Source: Ruania albidiflava DSM 18029 (GTDB lineage Bacteria > Actinomycetota > Actinomycetes > Actinomycetales > Beutenbergiaceae). From it: 64,000 nucleotides of DNA. Location: positions 431,634 through 495,633 of the forward strand of contig NZ_ATWL01000001.1 in the NCBI RefSeq assembly GCF_000421225.1, in the 5' to 3' direction. Made by a program: the position numbers and the translations under genes. Shown piece by piece: positions 46,546-57,512 of this stretch; position 1 is the first letter of the stretch; each line of letters begins with the position of its first letter. The notes beneath the pieces are model-generated. The model searched no databases. It was not told the origin of the DNA and saw only the letters and a list, made by a program, of their open reading frames with translations.

Positions 46546-47577
46546 GTGCCGCACGTCCGGCTGGATGAGGTCACCAAGGTTTTCCGCCCGCGCAGCCGCC
46601 GAGACTCGCCGGTGACCGCTGTGGACCGGGTGTCCCTGGACATCGAGCGCGGTGAAGTGTTCGCGGTGATCGGCTACTCCGGTGCCGGCAAGTCCACCCT
46701 GGTACGGCTGATCAACGGTCTGGAACCGGTCACCTCCGGCGTGGTGGAGATCGATGGTGTACCGATCAGCGCGCTGCCGGCCCGGGCGCTGCGCCGTCAG
46801 CAGCAGGGCATCGGGATGATCTTCCAGCGGTTCCACCTGCTCCGCTCCCGCACCGTGGCCAAGAACGTGGCCTACCCGTTGGAGGTGGTCGGCACCCCGC
46901 GGGCAGAGCGGGAGGCCCGGGTGGCCGAGCTGCTGGAGTTCGTCGGCCTGGCGCAGAAGGCCGCCGCTTACCCAGAACAGCTCTCCGGCGGTCAGCAGCA
47001 ACGGGTCGGTATCGCCCGGGCGCTGGCCGCCAAGCCCTCCCTGCTGCTCGCCGACGAGGCCACCAGCGCACTGGACCCGGAGACCACCGCGGAGGTGCTC
47101 GACCTGCTCGGCCGGGTGAACCGGGAGCTGGGCGTGACGGTGGTGGTGATCACCCACGAGATGGAGGTGGTCGCTCAGGTCGCTGACCGGGTCGCAGTGA
47201 TGGATGCGGGACGGGTGGTCGAGCACGGCAGCACGTATGAGGTGTTCACCGCCCCGCAGACCCCCACTGCGCAGCGGTTCGTGCGCACTGTGGTGCGTGC
47301 GCTGCCCGAGGGTGAGGAGCTGGCGGCACTGCGCGCTGCGCACGAGGGCCGGTTCTTCACCATCTCGTTCAGCGACGCGGGCGCGTCCGAGGCGCGTGTG
47401 TTCGGCGCCCTGGCTCGCGCCGGAGTGGACTTCAACCTGGTGCATGGTGGTGTGGACGACATCCGCGGCCGGGTCTACGGGCTGCTGACCATCGCGGTAC
47501 GTGGACCGGAGGAGGCCGTAGCCGCCGCGTTGGCGCAGGTCGGCCCGGGCGTGCAGATCACGGAGACTGGTCGATGA
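46546..47577 (+). CDS. metN: MetN, methionine importer ATPase with NIL domain
   Basis: 343 aa. Walker A IGYSGAGKSTLVRLINGLE, the Q-loop FQRFHLL, signature QLSGGQQQRVGIARAL, Walker B LLLADEATSALDPE, and switch His ITHEMEV. The C-terminal 80 residues are a NIL (ACT-like) domain, with FFTISFSDAGASEARVFGAL. In MetNI this domain binds methionine and shuts transport (trans-inhibition), so methionine specificity is well supported. GTG start immediately after metQ. Confidence 0.95.
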   Translation: MPHVRLDEVTKVFRPRSRRDSPVTAVDRVSLDIERGEVFAVIGYSGAGKSTLVRLINGLEPVTSGVVEIDGVPISALPARALRRQQQGIGMIFQRFHLLRSRTVAKNVAYPLEVVGTPRAEREARVAELLEFVGLAQKAAAYPEQLSGGQQQRVGIARALAAKPSLLLADEATSALDPETTAEVLDLLGRVNRELGVTVVVITHEMEVVAQVADRVAVMDAGRVVEHGSTYEVFTAPQTPTAQRFVRTVVRALPEGEELAALRAAHEGRFFTISFSDAGASEARVFGALARAGVDFNLVHGGVDDIRGRVYGLLTIAVRGPEEAVAAALAQVGPGVQITETGR

Positions 47578-48233
47578 GCGAGTTGCTCGAGATCGCCCCA
47601 GAGCTGGCGGTCCAGACCGGGATCATGCTGCAGATCGTTGGTCTGGGCATGCTCATCGGTGGTGCCGGCGGTCTGGTGGTCGGCACCGGGCTGTATGTCA
47701 CCCGCCACGGCGGCATCCTCGCCCAGCCGGTGCTGTTCTGGCTGCTGAACCTCGTGGTGAACACGTTCCGCCCGATCCCGTTCATCATCTTCATGGCTGC
47801 GATCCAGCCGTTGGCGCGGCTGGTGGTCGGCACCGGGATCGGCAATCCCGCGGCGATCTTCGCCATCTCGTTGGCGGCAACCTTCGGGATCGCCCGGATC
47901 GTGGAGCAGAACCTGGTCTCGGTGGACCCCGGAGTGATCGAGGCGGCACGGGCGATGGGCGCTGGCCCGTGGCGGATCATCCGCACCGTGGTGCTCCCGG
48001 AGGCGCTCGGTCCCCTGGTGCTCGGCTACACCTTCGCCGTGATCGCCGTGGTGGACATGTCTGCTGTCGCCGGGCTGCTCGGCGGTACCGGACTGGGCAA
48101 CTATGCGATCACCTACGGGTACCGGCAGTTCGACGATCTGATCACCTGGTCGGCACTCGTGGTGATCGTGGTCATCGTACAGCTGGTGCAGCTGCTCGGG
48201 AACGTGCTGGCACGTCGTGTGCTGCGCCGCTGA
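47574..48233 (+). CDS. metI: MetI, methionine importer permease
   Basis: 219 aa with five membrane helices. The EAA-loop coupling motif is EAARAMGAGPWRIIRTVVLPEA. PFIIFMAAIQPLARL and the end LLGGTGLGNYAITYGYRQFD match MetI. ATGA overlap with metN. It completes metQNI. ctaA follows 17 bp later, possibly on the same transcript. Confidence 0.95.
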   Translation: MSELLEIAPELAVQTGIMLQIVGLGMLIGGAGGLVVGTGLYVTRHGGILAQPVLFWLLNLVVNTFRPIPFIIFMAAIQPLARLVVGTGIGNPAAIFAISLAATFGIARIVEQNLVSVDPGVIEAARAMGAGPWRIIRTVVLPEALGPLVLGYTFAVIAVVDMSAVAGLLGGTGLGNYAITYGYRQFDDLITWSALVVIVVIVQLVQLLGNVLARRVLRR

Positions 48234-48250
48234 GCGGATACCGTAGAGGG

Positions 48251-49222
48251 GTGTCCGCACTGACCTACACCCGCCTCACCGGCCGCGTGATCGTGGCCAA
48301 CCTGGTCGTCCAGATCCTCATCATCGCCACCGGTGGTGCCGTGCGGCTGACCGGTTCCGGGCTCGGCTGCTCCAGCTGGCCGAACTGCGCCCCGGGGCAG
48401 TTCACCCCGACGCTGCACGGCGAGTCCTCGTTCCACCCCTATGTGGAGTGGGGGAACCGGATGATGGGCGCGGTGGTGGTGGTCGTGGCGCTCGCGGTGG
48501 CGCTGCTGGTGTTCTTCGCCCAGCATCGCAGCGTGCGCCCTGCCCCCTCGATCCGGCTGCTCTGGCTGGCGACCGTGCCGCTGCTGCTGTCGCTGGTGCA
48601 GGCGGTGCTCGGCGGGCTGACCGTGGTGCTGGACCTGCACCCGGCACTGGTGGGCTCGCACTTCCTGTTCTCGGCCGCGTTGGTGTGGTTGTCCACCTGG
48701 CTGGTGATCGACTGGTACCGGCCCGGGCAGGCTCGCCTCGCGGTCCCCGCCCGGCTGCGCACGGTCGGCTGGCTGCTGGCTGCAGTGGCCGCTGTGGTGG
48801 TGGTGCTCGGCATGGTGGTCACCGGCTCCGGTCCGCACTCCGGGGACGACGAGGTCGGTTACCGGTTTGCTGTGGACCCGGTGCTGGTCGCCAGAGCGCA
48901 CGCCGGTGCGGTGTGGGTGTTCGTGGCGTTGCTGGCGGTGCTGCTGGTGCTCGCCTTCCATGCCTCGCACGACGGCGCGGTCCGGCTGTCGGTGGTCCGT
49001 CGCCGGGCCTTGGTGCTGCTGGGGGTCACGCTCGCGCAGGGCGCGATCGGGTACGTGCAGTACTTCACCGGGCTGCCCGAGCTGCTGGTGGGGATCCACA
49101 TGGTCGGGGCAGCGGTGCTGCTGGTGGCCACCGCCTGGACGGTGGCTGGGATGTCCGAGCGGGCCTCGCGGGCGGAGCTGGCGGCAGCCGAACCCACAGT
49201 GCCGGTGACCGTGCAGCACTGA
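48251..49222 (+). CDS. ctaA: Haem A synthase (COX15/CtaA)
   Basis: 323 aa, eight membrane helices. It oxidises the haem O methyl to the haem A formyl for aa3 oxidase. Conserved ATGGAVRLTGSGLGCSSWPNC with the extracellular Cys pair, HPYVEWGNRM with haem-ligand His and Arg-adjacent region, GSHFLFSAAL and IHMVGAAVL for the later haem His residues. GTG at 48251 just after AGAGGG. Haem O synthase (ctaB) is not in the window. It lies downstream of the metQNI genes and the ABC-2 exporter. Confidence 0.94.
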   Translation: MSALTYTRLTGRVIVANLVVQILIIATGGAVRLTGSGLGCSSWPNCAPGQFTPTLHGESSFHPYVEWGNRMMGAVVVVVALAVALLVFFAQHRSVRPAPSIRLLWLATVPLLLSLVQAVLGGLTVVLDLHPALVGSHFLFSAALVWLSTWLVIDWYRPGQARLAVPARLRTVGWLLAAVAAVVVVLGMVVTGSGPHSGDDEVGYRFAVDPVLVARAHAGAVWVFVALLAVLLVLAFHASHDGAVRLSVVRRRALVLLGVTLAQGAIGYVQYFTGLPELLVGIHMVGAAVLLVATAWTVAGMSERASRAELAAAEPTVPVTVQH

Positions 49223-49312
49223 GACCGCGCACCGGCGCCGGGCCCGCCGGGGTAGGCCACCGGGTCTGCTGGGGCGATAGCTCCTACGCGGGGGCGACAC
49301 CAGGGAGCACGA

Positions 49313-49336
49313 CCTGGCGGGCCAGGTATCGCCTGG
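49313..49336. terminator. Overlapping hairpins between convergent ctaA and Nudix genes
   Basis: CCTGGC-GG-GCCAGG (49313-49326) overlaps CCAGG-TATCG-CCTGG (49322-49336), so two mutually exclusive hairpins share an arm. A longer pair GGCGATA (49273-49279) and TATCGCC (49327-49333) spans the region. It sits in the 148-bp gap between converging genes, where a bidirectional terminator is expected. No U-tract. Confidence 0.4.
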
Positions 49337-49370
49337 ATCGTTTCAGCGCCGGGGTGGGTGCTGTGCTGGG

Positions 49371-50004
49371 TCAGCGTGGGAGGGGGTCGGGTGCGTCCGC
49401 GGCACGCAGCGGCTGCCAGCCGGCGCAGCGGGCGGCGTGGGCTGCGAGGATGCCTGCCACGGCCGAGGGGTTGTGGATCTGCCCGGCCAGCACTGCTGCG
49501 TGCGCCTCGTCCAGGTCCACCCAGGACAGCGGCATCTCGAGCTCTTCGGCCTCGCGGGCGAACCGGTCGGCCTCCGGTACCGCGGTCAGGTCCCGGGCGA
49601 GGAAGATGCGGATGCGTTCGTCGCTGCCACCCGGGGTGGTGCAGAAGTCCACCAGGGTGTGCCAGGTGGCCGCGTGCAGGTCTGCTTCTTCGGCGAGCTC
49701 CCGCTGGGCGGCTGCGAGCAACGGTTCTCCGGGCACGTCCAGCAGCCCGGCCGGAACCTCCCACAGGTAGGCGCGCACCGGGTGCCGGTACTGGCGCACC
49801 AGCGCCACTCGGCCGGCGTCGTCCAGAGCGACAACGGCGACCGCTCCGGGATGGGCCAGGAACTCGCGGTACACCTCTCCCCCGGCACCCAGGTCGACCC
49901 GCTCACCGACCAGGTCGAACACCTTGCCGTGGTGCAGCACCTCCCGGTCAGCGACCGGCAGGTCGGCCCGCTGGTCCTGCACCGCTTCCTGCCCGGCACC
50001 GGTC

Positions 50005-50012
<8 letters not shown>
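49371..50012 (-). CDS. Nudix hydrolase, ADP-ribose pyrophosphatase type
   Basis: 213 aa. It hydrolyses ADP-ribose or related nucleoside-diphosphate sugars. The Nudix box runs from Gly89 through RELAEEADL (104-112), with one extra residue in the first spacer and Ala in place of the usual Gly after EE; both are seen in actinobacterial members. The preceding [20 protein letters not shown] is the ADPRase signature. GTG at 50012 overlaps pyrG by 8 bp, as in the Rv1699-Rv1700 pair. Confidence 0.92.
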
Positions 50013-51714
<1,702 letters not shown>

Positions 51715-51720
51715 GGGCTT

Positions 51721-52806
51721 CTACGCTATCACCCTGGCGTAGATCCCGAGGGTCTGTCGCAGCGCGTCGGCCAACGTCGGTAGCTCACCGGCGCGGCGTC
51801 GCCCGGCCCGGCGCAGCTCGTCGGCGAGGTCGGTGTCGCGGAGCACAGCGGTGATCTGGGTGGTGAGCGCGTCCGGGTCCGCATAGGGCACCAGCCGAGC
51901 TGCGTCGCCGGTGACCTCGCCGGTGCCGCCGACGTCGGTGGCCACCACCGGTACCCCGGCGGCCAGCGCCTCCTGCAGGTTGATCGGTTGCCCCTCCCAG
52001 GCGCTGGTGGACACGAGCACGTCCGCGCTGGCGAGCAGGTCGGGTACGTCGTTGCGGCGACCGAGCAGGATCACCGGGAGGTTCTCCCCGAGCACCTGGT
52101 CGGCCAGCTCGTCCAGCAGCGGCCCGCCCCCGGCAACCAGCCAGCGCGCCTCGGGCACCCGGTCGGCGAGCAGTGCGGCGCTGTCGGCGAGCAGGCCGAG
52201 CCCCTTCTGCGGGGCCAGGCGTGCCACGGTGAGCACCAACCGGTGCTCCATGGTGAGGCCGAGCGCACGGCGGGCGGGGCCGTGCAGGGGTGTGCCAGGC
52301 ACAGTCTTCGGTGCCGGCACCAGGGCACGCTCGGCGAGTCTGGCGCCGTGCCCCTCGGCCCAGGCGACCAGGTCGGAGCTCACCCCCAGGACAGCGTCTG
52401 CCCGGGCTGCGATGGCACGGAGCAACCCGCCGGCGATGGTGCGCACCCCGCCGGAACCCACCGGCGCGTTGTGCAGGGTGACGACCAGACCGGTGCGGGC
52501 CAGCGCGGGGGTGCTCAGTGCGAGCGCTGCCAGCGCACCAGCACGCAGCCCGTGCGCGTGCACCACGTCCGCCCCCCGAGCCACAGTGCGGATCCGGGCG
52601 AGGTTGCGGGCGTCGGACACCTGCGGTCGGTCCGTGATCGGGACGGGCACGACGCGCACCCCGGCCCCGGGGTCGGAGATCACGTCGGCGGGTCCGGCCA
52701 GGATCACGCGGTGGTCGCCGGCCAGTGCGGCGGCCAGAGACCGCACGTGGCCGCGGATACCGCCGGTGGTGCTCCCGGTGAGCTGCACGATGCGTAGGTC
52801 AGGCAC
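51721..52806 (-). CDS. GT4 glycosyltransferase in the envelope module
   Basis: 361 aa GT-B glycosyltransferase. RIVQLTGSTTGGIRGHVRSLA start, HAHGLRAGALA, LTVARLAPQKGLGLLADSA, LLGRRNDVPDLLASADVLV and the EX7E segment EGQPINLQEALAAGVPVVATDVGGTGE. It probably transfers a sugar from a nucleotide donor to a lipid-linked or wall acceptor. It overlaps the murJ-like gene by 8 bp and lies between it and pyrG, suggesting a wall or capsule role. Confidence 0.87.
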   Translation of the reverse strand: MPDLRIVQLTGSTTGGIRGHVRSLAAALAGDHRVILAGPADVISDPGAGVRVVPVPITDRPQVSDARNLARIRTVARGADVVHAHGLRAGALAALALSTPALARTGLVVTLHNAPVGSGGVRTIAGGLLRAIAARADAVLGVSSDLVAWAEGHGARLAERALVPAPKTVPGTPLHGPARRALGLTMEHRLVLTVARLAPQKGLGLLADSAALLADRVPEARWLVAGGGPLLDELADQVLGENLPVILLGRRNDVPDLLASADVLVSTSAWEGQPINLQEALAAGVPVVATDVGGTGEVTGDAARLVPYADPDALTTQITAVLRDTDLADELRRAGRRRAGELPTLADALRQTLGIYARVIA

Positions 52807-54409
52807 GGGTCCTCCTCAAGGTGCTCAGGATGCCACGGTCGGCCAGCAGCACTGCACCGGCCACGCCCGCTGCTGCGAGGATGGCTCCGAGCGCACCGGC
52901 CAGCACTGCGGCCAGCAGCGAGTGACCGGCCAGGTCGAGCACCACGGTGGTCGCCCACCGGCCGGCGCAGGCGCCGAGGCCGGCACCGACCAGGCCCACG
53001 GTGCTGGTGCGCAACGTGCCCAGACGTACCGACCCCGGCAGGGCGCGCGCGAGCGCGAGGAGCAGCCCGGCACCGGCTGCGGTCATCCCGATCGTATGTG
53101 CCAGACCGAGGGCGCCGAGGGTGGCTGCCTGGCGTCCACCGTCGGGCGCGACCAGGTGCACCCCGACCACGGCGCTGACGGTGACCACCAACCAGCCGAG
53201 ACCGGTGGCTGCCACCGCGGAGCGCTGCCGGTCCAGGGAGAACAGGGCGCGGGACAGGTGGAAGATCAGGGCCAGGCCGATCACCCCGGGTGCCATCAGC
53301 GTCAGTGCGGTCGTCATCCCCGTGGTGTCGTTCCGCTGGGAGAAGACCGCCTCGGCCGCCGGGGCCACTGCGACCAGTGCGCCGGCACCGAGGAAGGACA
53401 CCGCAATCACGGCCCGGGTGGAGCTCTGCGCGGTGCGGGCGAACAGGTCCCGGTGCCCGCCGGAGGCGAGCTCGGCGAGCTTCGGGAACACGGCCGTGGC
53501 CAGCGGCAGCGCAAGCACAGCGTAGGGCAGCAGGTAGACCGCCTGGGTCCACTGGAAGATGTTGATCGTGCCCTCTGCGCCACCGGCTCGGGAGAGCCAC
53601 ACCACCACGAGCACCGATACCTGCTGGGCGACCAGGGTGCCCAGGCCGGCGAGCGCGAGCGCACCGGCCCGGCGAGCCACACCCGGTGGGAACCGGAGCG
53701 CCGGTCGCAGCCGGACGCCGCAGCGCCACACCGGGATGAGCATCGGCAGGGACATCACCGCTACCCCGGCGGTGGTGCCCCAGGCGAGCCAGGCCAGCGC
53801 AGCGTCGGAGAGTCCTTCGGGACTGTTCTGCATACCGGCGGCGAGCCGGCCGAAGACCAGGTAGGACACGATCACCACTGTGGTGGAGGCGATCGGGGCG
53901 AGCGCCGGGGCGAGGAACCGGCGGTGTGCCTGGAGCACACCGGTGAGCACCACACCGATGCCGTACAGCACCACCTGCGGGGCGAAGACGATGAGGAAGT
54001 AGGTGGTCAGCTCCACCTGCGCGGCCGGGTCACCGCCGGCCGACTGCGGCAGCACGTGGGCGATCGGGCGGGCGAGCAGGGTGACCGCCACGGCGAACGG
54101 CAGCAGGGCGAGCACCGCCCAGGTGAGCAACGCTGAGGAGGTGCGGTTGACGTCGTCGGCGGCCTTCCGGGCGATCGGGGCAGCGAGCAACGGCACGACT
54201 GCCCCGGCCAGCGCACCGCCGGCGACCACCTCGTAGAGCACGTTCGGGATCGTGTTGGCCGTGGCGTAGGCGTTCCCCACTGCACCTGCCTGGACCGTGG
54301 CTGCCTGCACCAGCCACCGGCCGAACCCGAGCACGCGGGAGACGATGGTCAGCACGGCGATCATCGTCGCCGCGCCCGCCACACCGGTGATCACACGGCG
54401 GGTGCTCAC
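52799..54409 (-). CDS. murJ: MurJ/MviN-family lipid flippase
   Basis: 536 aa, about 14 membrane helices. Start VSTRRVITGVAGAATMIAVLTIVSRVLGFGR matches MurJ; NAYATANTIPNVLYEVVAGGALAGAVVPL and RRFLAPALAPI are conserved family segments. It flips lipid II or a related polyprenyl-linked glycan across the membrane. Overlaps the MraY-like gene by 4 bp and the GT4 gene by 8 bp, a compact lipid-linked glycan module. It may be an accessory homologue beside the essential MurJ elsewhere in the genome. Confidence 0.88.
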   Translation of the reverse strand: MSTRRVITGVAGAATMIAVLTIVSRVLGFGRWLVQAATVQAGAVGNAYATANTIPNVLYEVVAGGALAGAVVPLLAAPIARKAADDVNRTSSALLTWAVLALLPFAVAVTLLARPIAHVLPQSAGGDPAAQVELTTYFLIVFAPQVVLYGIGVVLTGVLQAHRRFLAPALAPIASTTVVIVSYLVFGRLAAGMQNSPEGLSDAALAWLAWGTTAGVAVMSLPMLIPVWRCGVRLRPALRFPPGVARRAGALALAGLGTLVAQQVSVLVVVWLSRAGGAEGTINIFQWTQAVYLLPYAVLALPLATAVFPKLAELASGGHRDLFARTAQSSTRAVIAVSFLGAGALVAVAPAAEAVFSQRNDTTGMTTALTLMAPGVIGLALIFHLSRALFSLDRQRSAVAATGLGWLVVTVSAVVGVHLVAPDGGRQAATLGALGLAHTIGMTAAGAGLLLALARALPGSVRLGTLRTSTVGLVGAGLGACAGRWATTVVLDLAGHSLLAAVLAGALGAILAAAGVAGAVLLADRGILSTLRRTRA

Positions 54410-55272
54410 AGCCGGCGACCCCAGGTGTCGACAGCGCGGAGCACCGGGACGCGCTCGATCACCGCGGAGAAGCTCACCTTCTCGCTGGCCATGATCAGGG
54501 CGACCACACCGGCGAGCGCACCGGTGCGCACTCTGGCGCTGGGCAGCAGCGCCAGAGCCGTGCCGGCCAGGGCACCGAGGGCGTTGGCACCGGTGTCACC
54601 GAGCATCGTGCGTTCACCGAGGTCGTCGGTCCAGGCAGCGGCGAGGACTCCGCAGGTGCCGGCGGCCGTCCGACCGGCCGGTCCGGCGCTGAGCAGCACC
54701 GGGGCGGTCAGTGCACCGGTGACCTTCAGCGCCCGGCCGGGGCGTAGGTCGAACAGGTTGACGAGGTTGGCAGTACCTGCGATCAGCGCACCGGAGCAGA
54801 GCACGTCGAGGCTGCGGCGTGCCGGGGCGCCGGGGCGGCTGGTCTGGCGGTCCAGCAGCGCGGCGGCCGCCACCGACAGTGCGGGGATGCCCAGCAGCTT
54901 GAGCGCACCGGTGGTCACCTCCCCGCGGCTGAGGGCGCGCAGGTGGCCGCGCAGCCCGCGCGCGGCCCCGGGGTCCGGGGTGAGGTCGTCGACCAGGCCG
55001 AGCAGGCCGGCACCGGCGGTGGCGAGCGCACCGGCCGCACTGGCCCGCCCGGTGCCCCCTGCCACTGCGGCGACGACCGTGGCTCCCGTCGCGGCTGCCA
55101 GCCCGCCGCTCAGGCTCACGGTACGGCCACGGTAGTTGGTGCGCTGCCACCGACCGTGGTCGGGCTGGCTGGTGCGCTCTGGCTCGGGGCGTTGGCCCGC
55201 CCGGGACCGCCACAGCTGCAGCACCATGGCGGTGGCTGCGGCACCGCTCAGCGCCGCAACCGCTCGCCTCAC
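54406..55272 (-). CDS. MraY/WecA-like polyprenyl-phosphate phosphoglycosyltransferase homologue, short
   Basis: 288 aa polytopic protein of the glycosyltransferase 4 (MraY/WecA) superfamily, shorter than the usual 320-370 aa. Recognisable: GLVDDLTPD (the DDxxD-type metal motif, here LVDDLTPD), NLVNLFDLRPGRALK and MLGDTGANALG. Several helices appear reduced, and the N-terminus has one anchor helix then a basic region. It may load a sugar phosphate onto a lipid carrier or be an inactive regulator of peptidoglycan synthesis. It overlaps mctB and murJ. Confidence 0.8.
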   Translation of the reverse strand: MRRAVAALSGAAATAMVLQLWRSRAGQRPEPERTSQPDHGRWQRTNYRGRTVSLSGGLAAATGATVVAAVAGGTGRASAAGALATAGAGLLGLVDDLTPDPGAARGLRGHLRALSRGEVTTGALKLLGIPALSVAAAALLDRQTSRPGAPARRSLDVLCSGALIAGTANLVNLFDLRPGRALKVTGALTAPVLLSAGPAGRTAAGTCGVLAAAWTDDLGERTMLGDTGANALGALAGTALALLPSARVRTGALAGVVALIMASEKVSFSAVIERVPVLRAVDTWGRRL

Positions 55273-56279
55273 CCTTGCTCCTCGATCGGCCCGGGTGCGA
55301 AGGCTTGCGGGTCCGGCGCGGACAGCTGCTCCTCTGCGGGGATCACCGCATCGGCGCCCTCGGCCACACCGAAGTGGCCCCCGTCTCCGACGGTGGCGGC
55401 AGCGATCGCAAGGGGGATCGTGACCTGCCCGGTGATCGAACCCACGCTGTCGACGCTGGTGACCGTGTCGGCAGCATCGTCGTCCGCACGCAGCGCGGTC
55501 AGCAGCGAGCCTTGTCCTTCGGCGGCCCCGGCAAGCACGGACGCCTCGCCGGTGGGGCTCATCCCGGTGGCGATGGTGATGAACGCCGCGTTCAGCTCCT
55601 CCAGGTGCGCCAGCTCCTCCTCGGTGGGTGCCTCCAGCTGTGCCGGCGGCCCGAGGATCACGGTGGCGTAGGCCGGGCCGCTGAGCGTGGAGTCCTCGGT
55701 GATCAGCTCGCTGGTGCGCAGCAGCTCCAGCATCTGGGTCGCCTCAGCGGAGCTGTTCGCGGTCTGCTCGGGGTCGCGTAGGGTGAGCGCCTGGCCGAGG
55801 GCCTGGGCAAGGACCAGGTCCGGCGGTGCGTCGGCGTCGGGGGCCGGGTTCATCGACGGCACCAGGTTCTGTGCGATCCCGGAGCGGAAGGTGGACTGGG
55901 AGCTGTCCACCCAGGTGTCGGTGATGGTCACGGTACCGACCACGGTGGCCTCGGCCTGCTCCAGCCGGGCGGCCACTGCTTCGGTGACGTCCTCGTCCGC
56001 TCCGGGAAGCTCCACGAGCGCCACCGACCGGTCGGTCAGGGTGCCGGTGAGTAGGCGGGGAGCGGCCTCGGTGATGAAGGTGCGGCGCTCCTGCGAGGCA
56101 CGCTGGGCGGCGTCCAGCTCGACACGCAGTGTCTCCTTCTCGCTGCGCAGCTGGTCGACCTGTCCGGTGAGCTCGTCAGCGATGGAGTCACGCAGCGGGC
56201 CGGCACCGAGCACGATGCCCACGGCCAGCGCCAGGAACACCGAGATCAGCGAGACGATGTGGTAGCGAAAGTCGATCAC
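55269..56279 (-). CDS. mctB: MctB/SteB-family protein (annotated copper transporter)
   Basis: 336 aa. One N-terminal membrane helix (YHIVSLISVFLALAVGIVLG) then a coiled coil (DQLRSEKETLRVELDAAQRASQ) and an extracytoplasmic domain. Family copper-transport naming comes from M. tuberculosis MctB. In Corynebacterium glutamicum the homologue SteB pairs with SteA in septum hydrolysis control. No obvious copper-binding Cys/Met cluster is visible here, which supports the SteB-type role. It is 30 bp downstream of steA. Confidence 0.9.
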   Translation of the reverse strand: MIDFRYHIVSLISVFLALAVGIVLGAGPLRDSIADELTGQVDQLRSEKETLRVELDAAQRASQERRTFITEAAPRLLTGTLTDRSVALVELPGADEDVTEAVAARLEQAEATVVGTVTITDTWVDSSQSTFRSGIAQNLVPSMNPAPDADAPPDLVLAQALGQALTLRDPEQTANSSAEATQMLELLRTSELITEDSTLSGPAYATVILGPPAQLEAPTEEELAHLEELNAAFITIATGMSPTGEASVLAGAAEGQGSLLTALRADDDAADTVTSVDSVGSITGQVTIPLAIAAATVGDGGHFGVAEGADAVIPAEEQLSAPDPQAFAPGPIEEQG

Positions 56280-56309
56280 GTAGGGAGGATCTTTCTTGAG
56301 CCGGGGGCC

Positions 56310-57512
56310 TTAGAACAGCCCGGTGAACAGGTCGCCGAACCAGGACCAGAGGTCGTCGAAGCGGGCGAGCAGCAGCCCGAGGAAGGTCTGCCCGGCGCTG
56401 GTTGCGGCGAGGGCTGCGACCAGCGCCGACACACCGGCGAGGATCAGGACGCTCACCTGCCAGTTGGAGATGCGGTGCCGATACAGCCGGGAGACGCCCT
56501 TGGCATCGATGAGCTTGCCGCCGACCCGCAGCCGGGTGAGGAAGGTGCTGGCCATCCCGGCCCGGCCCTTGTCCAGGAACTCCACGAGTGTCTCGTGCGT
56601 GCCGACGGCCACGATCAGCGAGGCACCCTTCTCGTCGGCGAGCAGCATGGCGATGTCCTCGCTGGTACCGGTGGCGGGGAAGACCACGTGCTCCACACCG
56701 AGGTCCTGCACCCGGTTCAGGCCGGGCGCGGTGCCGTCTCGGTAGGCGTGCACCACGATCTCGGCACCTGAGGTCAGTGCCTTGTCCGAGACGGAGTCCA
56801 TGTCGCCGACGATCATGTCCGGGCGTAGGCCCTCGTCCAGGATGGCGTCGGCACCGCCGTCCACCCCGACCAGCAGCGGCCGGTACTCGCGGACGTACGG
56901 GCGCAGCATCGCCAGGTCTTCCTTGTAGGAGTAGCCGCGGACCACGATGAGGACCTGCCGGCCCTCGAACGCAGTGGTCACCTCGGGCACGCCGACGCCG
57001 TCGAGGAGCAGCTCGCGTTCGCGGCGCATGTAGTCCATGGTGTTGGCTGCGAACGCCTCGAGCTGGACGGACAGGCCGGCACGCGCCTCCTCCATCGCCG
57101 TGGCGACCAGCTCGTCGGTCTGCCGGGTGCCCTCGGCGACGAGGGTGCCGTCAGCGGCGTAGACCTGGTTCTCCTCGACCCGTACCCGGCTTCCCTCGGT
57201 GAGGGTCATCACGTCGGCACCGAGGTCGTCGATGAGCGGGATGTCGGCGGCGAGCAGGATCTCCGGGCCCATGTTCGGGTACCGGCCGGAGATGGAGGCT
57301 GCGGCGTTCAGCACGGCTGCCGGACGGCAGGCGACCAGGGCCTCGGCCGAGACGCGGTCGATGTCCAGGTGGTCGATCACGGCGACCTCGCCGGCACCGA
57401 GCCGCTTCGTCAGTGACTTGGTGCGGCGGTCCACACGCGCCACAGCGAGGGCCTCGGCGGAGGCGTCCTCGTCGTGGGAGCGGCCACGCAGCAGAGAGAT
57501 CATGCCTCCCAT
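56310..57512 (-). CDS. steA: SteA-like cytokinetic ring protein
   Basis: 400 aa. A long cytosolic region with a thiamin-pyrophosphokinase-like fold (VGVDGGADAILDEGLRPDMIVGDMDSVSD) is followed by one C-terminal helix (VSVLILAGVSALVAALAA) and an amphipathic end. SteA of C. glutamicum localises to the division site with SteB. The TPK-like GDMDS motif is conserved, but catalysis is not established. It overlaps recN by 13 bp. Confidence 0.9.
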   Translation of the reverse strand: MGGMISLLRGRSHDEDASAEALAVARVDRRTKSLTKRLGAGEVAVIDHLDIDRVSAEALVACRPAAVLNAAASISGRYPNMGPEILLAADIPLIDDLGADVMTLTEGSRVRVEENQVYAADGTLVAEGTRQTDELVATAMEEARAGLSVQLEAFAANTMDYMRRERELLLDGVGVPEVTTAFEGRQVLIVVRGYSYKEDLAMLRPYVREYRPLLVGVDGGADAILDEGLRPDMIVGDMDSVSDKALTSGAEIVVHAYRDGTAPGLNRVQDLGVEHVVFPATGTSEDIAMLLADEKGASLIVAVGTHETLVEFLDKGRAGMASTFLTRLRVGGKLIDAKGVSRLYRHRISNWQVSVLILAGVSALVAALAATSAGQTFLGLLLARFDDLWSWFGDLFTGLF

